From positions 1,116,001-1,180,000 of the forward strand of contig CAJFCV020000006.1 of NCBI GenBank assembly GCA_904066235.2: DNA of 64,000 bases, given 5' to 3'. This DNA comes from Bursaphelenchus xylophilus (Eukaryota; Nematoda; Chromadorea; Rhabditida; Aphelenchoididae). Both the position numbers and the translations under genes were made by a program. Every line of letters begins with the position of its first letter. Position 1 is the stretch's first letter. Of this stretch, positions 54,619 to 63,515 are shown one piece after another. Below the pieces are notes generated by a model. That model did no database searches and had not been told where the DNA came from. It saw only the letters and a program-made list of their open reading frames with translations.

Positions 54619-57234
54619 CTAGGCGTCTTTTACAACATTATTGATGAAAACTTCAAAGTTCTCGATGTATGGGGCGAGATCGGTTCGCTTGTAATCTAAA
54701 ATAGCCGATATAATTCAAAAAATACTAAAATTTTGTAAAGAATTGTGAAAGATTAGCGAAAAAATGTATTAAAATCGATGAGATACGTGCCAAATGGAGA
54801 TGTAAAGTCTAGTAAATTTAATAAGAAGTATTTTAAAGCTAATTCGAGCTATCTAACATCAAAATTCTTCAATTCACAGGCAAAACTTACAATCTTGCCT
54901 AGTATAATATAATTTTTTTAAATTTTTGGCCAAATTGAACATAAAACTTTGCAAATATTGTCCTAAACAGCTTTTCAAATCCACTAATAATAAGTTTTAC
55001 GCAATCTTAAAATATTTTTTTTGTCGAAAATACGACTTCTCATCCAACTTACACAGCACTTTCCGGGCGTTCTCTTTCTCATCGGCAGACTCGTCTTGAA
55101 TGGCTTTGGCATTTTTCAATTGCTTTATCAGCTCGCTACAATCATGAAAAATTACTTTGAGTTCTTTCCAGACAAAAAATTATATTATCCATGACCTACT
55201 CGGCTTCATGGAAATTGGACAGAGTGAAACTCGACAGAAATAAATTGGACAGAGAGTGGAAATTGGACAGGGGGAGATTGGGCGGAGTGAAATTGGACAG
55301 ATTTTTTTTCACTACAAAGACGGTTAAATAGTGACATTACAGTAGCGGACCTGATCCAGTGGCAAAAAACGTACCGTTTTGCATCCGGGAAGTATCAAAA
55401 ATGTGGCAAAATGTTTCCCTCTCCAAGTGAAAAAACTCCGATTTCAAAAGCGCGCCCTTCAAAACGAAGTTTTTTCACTTGGAGAGGGAGGCATTTTGCC
55501 ACATTTTGACACTTCCCGAATGCAAAATGGTACGTTTTTTGCCACTGGATCAGGTCCCCTACTGTAATGTCACTATTTAACTATTCTTTGCAATGAAAAA
55601 AAACTGTCCAATTTCACTTCGCCCAATCTCCCCTTGTCCAATTCCCACTCTCCGTCCAATTTATTTCTGTCGAGTTTCACTCTGTCCAATCTCCATGAAG
55701 CCGAGTAGGTCATGGATAATATAATTTTTTGTCCGAAAAGTACTGAAGCCACCTACTCGACTCTCGGGACCTTGTCCAATCGGAATAGGTGCCCCGAATT
55801 CGCGCTAAATGGCACCGAGACCATTCCTGTCTCTGGATGAACACAGAATGGCGACTTTAACAAGTGATATGTTTTGGTTGTGATGGGGGCATCCATTTTT
55901 GGATGCATCCTCTCCAATAAAAACAGGTAAAAAAAGGCGACTGCCTCTGGAGTTGGAGGCTCTAGCCGCGATTCCGACTCTTTGTGGGACTTGGGATCAC
56001 AGATGCATTTGAGGAGTTCGAAGCGCTTTGCTGGATCGGGCATTCTGAAATTTTTTGGACATTATCCATGATAAAAAAAATGGTGAAAAAACTATTTAAA
56101 TTAGTGAAAATTAAGCCTTAAACTAGTGTTGCTTGCCTCTATGAAGGTCATGAAACATAGCTTAGAAGTTTCGGAGGAATTATTTTGAAAATTTATATTA
56201 TCCATGACAAAAATTTTTTTTTTGATTTTTGTGGCGGAACAAACAAAAAAGCCTACTTTTTGAAGGCTGTTCGAATCTGACTCTCAAGTTTTCGGTTGGG
56301 ACATTTTTTCAGCCAGTCTTCGGTGTTTTCCATCCATCCTTGATCCACCACCAGGTCCACAGTTTCCGGCGCGTCCAAAATTACTCGACAAAAGTCCAAG
56401 ATAGATTTGTGCAGTCGTTTGTCTTTGTTAATTCGAAGATCTCGGCAATTTAGATAATCATAAATCGCTTTGCGCTCCAGATCACCCAACTTGCGAGCCT
56501 TATCGTCGGCACACCACACGTGAAGTCCTCGTCGACCGGAGAAGACGAACAACAACTTTTTGAATCCGAAATGCTCCGTCAAAATGAAATTTATGACCTT
56601 GGCACCGATGGAAATGAACGACCAACATTTTTGACAGACCTTCTTGTCTTGACAACAAGTCCGGACACTGTTGTAGTCGTCCATGTCAATATCAAAAGTC
56701 AGCTCTCGTTCGACCCATTCGAACTCTTCCTTGCACACACTGTCTCTTTGAGCCATCTAAACACATAAGGAAAAAAGTAGAGTGCTTACCGGAACAGTCG
56801 CAACAGCACCAATCTCAAACTTTCTTGGCTTTTTCGCTACCAACTGTTTGGTCAATTCGTTTGGATCGGTGAAAGATAAGTAACGATGCATCGCTTGATC
56901 AAAAGTAAACCCAAATTCTCGACGGTTCAGGAGTTCTTTAGCCGCTGAAACAAAAATATGACCAAAAACTTTAATGTTTTACATTATACTTGGGACCTCA
57001 CAAAGATTTGTCAAAATCATTGGGAAAATAAACGCACAGACCAAAACTACAGTCATAATTAGATTCAGCACATCAAGTAGCAGCTCTAAACCACAGAAAC
57101 AAAAGGCTATTTCTCTTACGTTTTCCATACGCTAACCATTTCATGTACAACTTGGCCGGGAAGAGATGGAGGTAATAATCTTGCAAATACTGATCCAAAA
57201 AAGCTTTATTAAACCCGGGAGCTTGAGACGCCAT
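54619..57234 (-). CDS. pri-1: DNA primase small subunit
   Basis: Six exons on the minus strand (57,120-57,234; 56,790-56,944; 56,257-56,756; 55,757-56,044; 55,053-55,135; 54,619-54,695) give 405 residues; human PRIM1 has 420. N-terminal LQDYYLHLFPAKLYMKWLAY and NRREFGFTF match the family. The catalytic aspartates are Asp112 and Asp114 in ELTFDIDMDDY; a zinc-binding cluster follows at Cys124, Cys125, Cys131, Cys134; the nucleotide-binding FSGRRGLHVW spans 162-171. HLLKSPFCVHPETG and VSVPF in exon 4 and YKRTDLAPYIENFEVF near the C-terminus complete the family pattern. The enzyme makes the RNA primer within DNA polymerase alpha-primase. A perfect E2F-type palindrome lies 82 bp upstream of the start. 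Intron 4 contains a nested palindrome. The symbol is by analogy. Confidence 0.93.
55170..55738. repeat. Palindrome in primase intron 4 with a MITE at its centre
   Basis: The outer arms begin AATTATATTATCCATGACCT and end with the complement. They contain several GAAATTGGACAGAG-type direct repeats, mirrored on the right as CTGTCCAATTTC. In the centre sits CCTGATCCAGTGGC MITE copy 6 (55,339-55,566), flanked by the mirrored GTGACATTACAGTA / TACTGTAATGTCAC. The outer palindrome therefore includes two inverted copies of the ATATTATCCATGA motif. Confidence 0.8.
55339..55566. mobile_element. CCTGATCCAGTGGC MITE, copy 6
   Basis: A near-perfect palindrome with the family arms; among the least diverged copies in the window. 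Confidence 0.85.
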
Positions 57235-57516
57235 CGTAGAGGATGTCTCGCAGGTGCTGAAGGTGAAGATTGTGAGAAAATCCGGAAAAAAAATAATTTA
57301 TTTCTTCGAAAAACTTTTTCGCGCGAAAACACAGTGGTGCAATCTGCTTCCCGTAGCGAAAACAAGACTACTGTCGAAAGAAAAAAAATAATTTTTATAA
57401 TTTTCAGGAAAAATTCTACTTCATCTTACTTTTTAGCAATCTTTTGCGCGACTTTACAAAAGTTTTTGCCCAGATTTTGCCATTTTTATATTACCCTTAC
57501 CCATTTCCAGGTTACC
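57235..57516. promoter_or_regulatory. Divergent promoter of primase and eEF1B
   Basis: The two starts are 282 bp apart. TTTTCGCGCGAAAA at 57,316-57,329 is a perfect 14-bp palindrome matching the E2F/EFL-1 consensus (TTTSSCGCSAAA). Before the eEF1B ATG lies a T-rich tract and a TTTCCAG acceptor at 57,510, six bases upstream of the ATG. Confidence 0.65.
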
Positions 57517-60353
57517 ATGTCGATTGAAGCTCTCCGCGCCGAATTCAAGGCCAATCTGCCAATCTCATTGGCCATCAAGGCTGCCGACAGTCTGTACTTC
57601 AAGTCCAACCGCACCTACACCAACATCCCCACCGAAGTCACCCATAAGGGAGGTCATCATAAGGGACGTGGAGGTCATCGCCGAAGCTCTCACGTTCCCT
57701 CCGTCCGTGAAGCCATCGATGAGGCCAAGAAGACCTTGGACGAAGTGCGCGGTGGAAAGGGAGGCCGTAGCAAGCACAACTCCAGAAACCGCAACCGTAA
57801 GGAGATTTTGAATTTATTTTATGTTGAGTCTGGATGGTCATGGTGAATAAGGAGAAATTTTGATGTAAAACTTAGGAAATGCTTAAATTTTTGAGCTAAT
57901 TAGTTGTTTCAGGTCGCAGCACTTCTGGTGACAACGATTTGAAGGCCGAAGTTGCTCAATTGAAAGAGGAGAACGCTCAAATCAAGAAGGACTTGGCTGA
58001 GTTGAAAGAGATCGTCCAAAAGGTGAGCATTTTTTTTTGTTCTTTCGGACTTTAGACAACCTAGAATATATACTCGAGCAATTAGCCGGTTTTTGAGCCT
58101 TTAAATTTTTGTTTTGCCGGTTTCCTCTGGTCGATATTGTACTAGACACTAAAGCAGGGCTTTAGGCGCTAGTATCCTCAATCTTGGTTCTTGGTGATGG
58201 GAATCTGAGCTACTCAGCTGCTCTGGCCTCCCTTCTTCCTCATGTTCGTATAACTGGATCGGTTCTTGAAGCTTCGGAATCAGAATTTCTCTCAAGATAT
58301 CCTCGAGGTCGAGTTTCTCTGGAGGTTCTAAAACAATATCGTCCCCGTTGCTCTGTCGAATTTGGAGTTGACGCCACTAATCTGCCCGGCTTTGCATACG
58401 AATTTGGATTGATTATCTGGAACTTTCCGCATTTTGGAGGCAAAACTAACATCAGAAGATCGAAATTGCTGTTAGGCCAATGCTTTGAAAGTTTGGCCGA
58501 GAGGATGGCCAAGCGGTCGAAGTTTCAGTTGTCCTTGACCTGTTTGCAAGCTGGATTTGATATTCCACAAGGAAATTTGTTCCAAAAGGACGTTCCACTT
58601 CATCGGAAAGACAGTTGGAATCCACTTGAAATTGCGGCGAATCATGGATTCTTGTTGAGCCGGGCCTTCGAATTCCAGCCGGTTAAAGGCTACGCAGCCT
58701 CGGGGTATTTAAATCGGGACCAATTTTTCCACAATCGTAATGCGATCACCTTGGAATTCGTCAAATCGGAAGTCCCAAGAGCCTTGAATGAAGCTGTTTT
58801 GATGGAGAAATCAGCGAAAGAGAAGCAGAATGGGATGAAATACAGCAAAATCCATCAAGTTTTCCAGCATGACGTCTCAATTTTGTATGAAAAAGGGAAA
58901 ATTGATGTTGATGATGAGGAAAAGGCGATTGAAGCTTTTGTTTTGTCCAATTTTGGAGATGTGATTAGAGGATTTGAAGAGAAAAAGGACCTCCGATCAG
59001 TATTTCAAGGCAGAAGGAATCGAATTTACACTTTGTTTTGGCAAGCCATCAAGTTTCCCATGTCGAAGGGACTTTGTAATCAGCTCCAGGAGGAATTTAG
59101 AGGAAGATTGCGGGATTTCCTGCCTGATGGTGTCGATTTGAGTTGAGATTAAGGTACGGAGCTGATCCAATAGCAAAAAACGTACCAATTTGCATCCGGA
59201 AAGTATCCAAAAAATGTGGCAAAATACCTCCCTCTCCAACGAAAAAAATCCCATTTTGAAGGGCGGCCTCGCATAAAGAGCTGCCGCCCTTCAAAACGAG
59301 TTTTTTTTCACTTGGAGAGGGAGTTATTTTGCCACATTTTTTGATATTTCCCGGATGTAAAATGGTACGTTTTTTGCCATTGGATCAGGTCCGTCACTGT
59401 AGATTTTGAGGTGCTGTAGAGTTTTTTTTTATATTACCTTAGGCAAAAGGCTTCAATTTTTAATTTTTTTGATTTTAAATACTTTTTTTTCGATATTATA
59501 CTTGGCTGTTGAGAATAAATAATATTGCAGCTGACCGGAGTATGCCTTGGATCGTCAGCCGCCGCCCCAGCTAAGGCCCCAGCCGCCACTCCAGCCGCCG
59601 CTCCAGCCAAGGAGGAAAAGAAGGATGAGGACTTTGATCTGTTCGGCTCTGATGATGAAGAAGAAGACGCCGAAGCCGCCAAGGTCCGCGAGGAACGCCT
59701 GAAGGCCTACGCTGCGAAGAAGGCGACCAAGCCCGGCCCAATCGCCAAGTCGTCGGTTATTCTGGATGTGAAACCATGGGATGACGAGACTGATCTGAAG
59801 GAAATGGAGAAGTTGGTCAAGAGCATCGAACAGGACGGTCTTGTCTGGGGAGCCAGTAAGTTTGAGGTGGTCTGTGGGTCATATTATACATGGCGTTGCA
59901 AGGAAATGGGAGTACTTGAGATTTTTTTGGATTTTTATAACTTGATGTAGTGTGATATGATTTTTTATCCATTATGTCGCTTAAGGTTTAGTATTCGAGA
60001 TGAAAATAGTTTTACCATGATCTCAGAGAACTACAGGGCCAGATGTATCATAAAAATCCGAGAAATTGGAGATCTGATGACTTTTTTGACCTAGTATAAT
60101 ATAATTTGATAGTTTACCGCCAAAAAGGGTTAAAATGAAGGAGTTGAAATGTAGATAGAATTATCGATGTGTCATCTAAACTTTACATCTTTCAGCCAAA
60201 CTCATCCCCATCGGATACGGAATCCAGAAGCTGCAGATCGTCTCCACCATCGAGGACGCCAAGGTCTCGGTTGATGACCTCATCGAGAAGATCCAAGAAG
60301 ACTTCTCCGATCACGTCCAATCCGTCGACATTGTCGCTTTCAACAAGATCTAA
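57517..60353 (+). CDS. Elongation factor 1B beta/delta (eEF1A guanine exchange factor)
   Basis: Four exons, 57,517-57,796, 57,913-58,022, 59,531-59,855 and 60,196-60,353, encode 290 residues. Residues 1-93 include a Gly/His/Arg-rich stretch ([14 protein letters not shown]). Exon 2 encodes a leucine-zipper-like helix ([20 protein letters not shown]), a feature of eEF1B delta. Exon 3 gives an Ala/Pro linker, then the acidic [12 protein letters not shown] segment (about 165-176) and the start of the exchange domain ([39 protein letters not shown]). The end VDIVAFNKI is the invariant C-terminus that inserts into eEF1A. It recharges eEF1A with GTP in translation. Intron 2 (1.5 kb) contains a complete methyltransferase exon in the same orientation, described separately. 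Confidence 0.93.
58166..59146 (+). CDS. BMT5-like (DUF2431) rRNA methyltransferase exon inside the eEF1B gene
   Basis: A 326-codon open exon begins right after a TTTAG acceptor at 58,161-58,165 and ends at TGA 59,144-59,146. It encodes [18 protein letters not shown] (SAM-binding-like first motif), [33 protein letters not shown] and [16 protein letters not shown], the blocks of the BMT5-like domain found in yeast 25S rRNA uridine-N3 methyltransferase and in animal FDXACB1. No in-frame ATG exists before residue 110, and the 140 bp between eEF1B exon 2 and this exon contain no ATG at all. Exon 2 of eEF1B ends in phase 0 and this exon starts in phase 0, so splicing 58,022 to 58,166 gives one frame of 456 codons. 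It is most simply an alternative terminal exon of the eEF1B gene. The C-terminal 90 residues are not recognised. Confidence 0.75.
   Translation, partial: ALVSSILVLGDGNLSYSAALASLLPHVRITGSVLEASESEFLSRYPRGRVSLEVLKQYRPRCSVEFGVDATNLPGFAYEFGLIIWNFPHFGGKTNIRRSKLLLGQCFESLAERMAKRSKFQLSLTCLQAGFDIPQGNLFQKDVPLHRKDSWNPLEIAANHGFLLSRAFEFQPVKGYAASGYLNRDQFFHNRNAITLEFVKSEVPRALNEAVLMEKSAKEKQNGMKYSKIHQVFQHDVSILYEKGKIDVDDEEKAIEAFVLSNFGDVIRGFEEKKDLRSVFQGRRNRIYTLFWQAIKFPMSKGLCNQLQEEFRGRLRDFLPDGVDLS
59151..59402. mobile_element. CCTGATCCAGTGGC MITE, copy 7
   Basis: It lies 5 bp after the stop of the methyltransferase exon, in eEF1B intron 2. The arms are slightly diverged (GAGCTGATCCAATAGCAAAA). If the methyltransferase exon is a terminal exon, this element forms most of its 3' UTR. 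Confidence 0.8.
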
Positions 60354-60694
60354 GTCCCCAGTGATTCGAACCTTTTACTTGTTGCAATTGGATAAATTTT
60401 TATCTTCTGTTATATTGAACTTGATGAATAGTTGAATTAGGAGTGTAAAAGCATGCGTGTGACGAAAATTGGATATTATGCGATGATTTTGGGTCGATTG
60501 AACTTTTTTGGCCTAATTTTTGGAGTTGCTAGTTGCGCCCGCGACTTCACTTTTTTGGAAGGTAGGGCGCAGCTTGCCGCGGTAAGCGCGAATTTTATTT
60601 TCGAAAAAATAATTCGGAAAATTCTTGATCAAAATTCATCAACTTGTGAGAAATAATAATAAACGAAGTGTTCGGTACCATATTTTCATCGAAT
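60354..60694. promoter_or_regulatory. Spacer between eEF1B and ORC4-like gene
   Basis: 341 bp. A GC-rich patch at 60,535-60,600 (GTTGCGCCCGCGACTTC, GGGCGCAGCTTGCCGCGG, AAGCGCGAATTTT) stands out from the AT-rich surround and suggests a separate promoter for the ORC4-like gene. The AAGCGCGAATTTT part resembles a half E2F site. The small open frame here has no family resemblance. Confidence 0.45.
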
Positions 60695-62425
60695 ATGAAG
60701 CAGAAGCTATCGGAAGATGATTTACATAAGGTCCTCAAAGGAATTGCTGACTTCCTTTACAATATTGAAGATGTACAACGGTAAGTTGAGGTGTTTTTGA
60801 TAGTTTTTGCTGCGTTTTAGGTCGTTAACTCTATATTCCTCTTAATCACAACAGATTATATTTAAATTTCCCCTTTTCCGATATTGTACTAGCCCAATTT
60901 TCAGATTCCTTCAAAAGAGTTTTGATGCAATGTTAGAACAGAAGACTGGGGCCTCGATAACATTGCTTGGACCTCCGGGATCGGGGAAACGTTCGGTTGT
61001 GCGACGATTTGCCCATGCGCAGAAGGGGGAGATCAATTTGATTGAGCACAACGCCAATCTGGACGACATGATCTCAGCAAAAGAGCGATTACGACAGCTG
61101 GAAGAGCTTTTGGACCAGGATTCGAAGGTGTGCTATGTCATCTACAATTTCGAGAAGTTTAAAGGCACTTTTGGCAACAATGTGCTCTATACGTTGGCAC
61201 AACGGGTCCGATCTTCACCTTTGCTATTGATATTGGTGGGAGAAAGTCAAGTAAGTCTTTGATTTTTGTGTTTCTGTTTTTAGGATCACTTCAGAAGATA
61301 AAATACGGCACTGTGAATGTTTTCAGAAAGGTTTATCGGTGTTTGAAAAACGGATTGCCTCGAGGTTATCGTCAAACTCTTTACGGATGATACCCAACAA
61401 AACGCCGGAAAAATGCTGGGAATTCTTCACGGAGATGCTGAATTTTGCCACTACGGACCTGTCCAAGACTACAAGGAAGCTTTTTAAAGTAGGAATTCTT
61501 CAAAGCTTTTGAGTTTTACCTCAGAAAACATGATTTATATTAACCATGACACCTTATAGTTGCCGACTGAAATTCCGATCAATTTCTACAGAATATGTAG
61601 GCTAAATCCGATCTATGGGGCGTTAAAACTCTTGGCAAAGGACCTGGTTGATACTTATTACGACTCAGAGGGAGCTTTGGAGATCTCTGATATTATACTT
61701 GACCTGATCAAGGAAAGATTGAGTGTTGACCCATACAAAGAGCTGGCTGATCGTAAGTTGATATAAAAATGTCTTTATTGAACTTTTTGTGATATTTAGA
61801 ACTTAAAATCGCCAGGTTTTGATGTCCAATAATATAGTTATGACCATTTTTTCAGAAATTACTGATCGCCAATACGGATTGTTGATGGCCGCCGCGATCA
61901 AAACCGAACGAGTCCATCTGTATTTCCCAAGTCGATATCTGTTTAGTGAGTACAAACGATTCATAAATCAGAAGGGAATCCCGGAACGGTCGATATTATA
62001 CTTGACCGAAAAGAATTTTGATTCCGACCTGAGGGAATTGATTGGTATGAAGTTTTTCGGTGCGAAATATCAAGGAAATCGGATTATGTATGTTCTGTTT
62101 GGAATATATTTGAGATTTTTTTTATTTTTTTAGTAACGTTATATTACTTTAGGTAAAAGCTACCTTATTTTAGATAAAATTAAATCAAAAAAGGCCAAGT
62201 TAAGACTAAGACTGAAATTTGCAGACAATTTTTCATCTTTTGATGACAAAATAATACTTATTTTTATAAATTTGCAACATTAATTTACCTTATTTTAGCA
62301 TGATTTGCTGGAATCTGAACCCCCTCCCGTTGTTTGAGCCTCATATTAAGGACAAGTTCCTCTCAAAGTTTAGCAATTACATTGAAGAACGGGCCGACCC
62401 CAATTTCAAGAATCTCAGAATGTAA
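60695..62425 (+). CDS. Origin recognition complex subunit 4-like protein
   Basis: Six exons, 60,695-60,780, 60,905-61,250, 61,327-61,488, 61,560-61,752, 61,856-62,087 and 62,299-62,425, give 381 residues. A Walker A loop GPPGSGKRS is at 51-59. The Walker B strand region is VCYVIYNFEKF (104-114), in which the usual acidic DE is replaced by Asn-Phe-Glu. SVFEKRIASRLSSNSLRMIP matches the ORC4 sensor block (EKRVKSRFS). The C-terminal part (LLMAAAIKTERVHLYFPSRY, EYKRFINQKG, ELIGMKFFGAK) follows the winged-helix end of ORC4. The ORC loads the MCM helicase at replication origins. Distinction from other ORC/CDC6 members rests on the EKR-SR block and length. Confidence 0.75.
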
Positions 62426-62618
62426 AATGATGTAAAATACGGATTTTTTCGATATTTGAATGCCTTGTAAATAATTTTCATTTTTCACTATTTTTGGTGA
62501 TTGAAATAGTGTTCGTTGTAGAAAACGGAACTCACTGGTTCTTCCACGGCGTTGTACTGCAAAATTTGATTGAATTTTGATTTTTTTTCGTTATATTGAC
62601 CATGTCAGGTCCGGAGTT
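62426..62618. other. 3' flank of the ORC4-like gene
   Basis: 193 bp with no gene. It contains TTATATTGACCATGTC at 62,590, another form of the dispersed motif. Confidence 0.4.
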
Positions 62619-63515
62619 GGACTGAATTTTCGACGAGCGAAAAGTCAAAAGAGAAACGGGATTAAACAAAAAAAGTTGGGATTTTCGGTCATGTACAATA
62701 TACCGGTTCGACGATTTTGGGCGCGAAATTTCACGGTTCATCGTCGAAATGGGTAATAGGTTAATTTGTTATATATTCTTGTGCATCTTTGTTCGTGAAT
62801 TGTTTCGGGATTTTTCGATATTTAACGGGAAAATTAGGTGGTCTGACAGGAACTGGGACGATTGGGGAAACCGAAAAGTATTATTTTTCTTCGATGCAAG
62901 TGTGGAATTAGGATAATCGAGGGTGCTGGTTATCAAGTGACATTCATTTTTTGATCCTTAATTTTTCTTTAAGTAGTACTGTAATGTAGTAATTTTTTGA
63001 ATTTTTTTCATAACGACTTGATTTAGGGGTTTTCGATGGTGCTGATTTTCGAAAATCTTATTCATTTTTTCTGATTTGAAAGCAGAAAACCCCCAAATCG
63101 AGTATGAAAAAAATTCAAAAAAAATTTACTTTACAGTACTACTTTTAAGTAGTTTAAAAAGAAAAATTAAGGATCAAAAAAAAAATGAATGTCATCTGAT
63201 AAATCAGTACCCTCGATTATCCTAATTTCGACACTTGCATCGAAGAAAAGTAATATTTTTCGGTTTCCCCAGTCGTCCCAGTTCCTCTCAGACCACCTAA
63301 TTTTCCCGTTAAATATCAAAAAATCCCGAAACAATGCGCAAACAAAGATGCGCAAGAATGTGTAGCAAATTAACCTATTACCCATTTCGTCGATGAACCG
63401 TGAAATTTCGCGCCCAAAATCGTCGAACCGGTATATTGTACATGACCGAAAATCCCAACCTTTTTTGTTTCATCCCGTTTCTCTTTTGACTTTTCGCTCG
63501 TCGAAAAATTCAGTC
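62619..63515. repeat. 0.9-kb palindrome (foldback element, right copy)
   Basis: The left arm starts GGACTGAATTTTCGACGAGC and the right arm ends with its complement. Arms of about 430 bp each pair almost continuously, including TCGACGATTTTGGGCGCGAA, TTCGATGCAAGTGTGG and AAGTAGTACTGTAATGTAGT, around a centre near 63,070. The central AGTAGTACTGTA...TAGGGGTTTTCGATGG region matches bases 1-155 of the window, so the window is bracketed by two members of one family. Confidence 0.85.

Noticed and set aside
60453..60656. 67-codon frame between eEF1B and ORC4-like genes
   Set aside because: No family resemblance, overlaps a GC-rich promoter-like patch, and ORC4 starts just after it.
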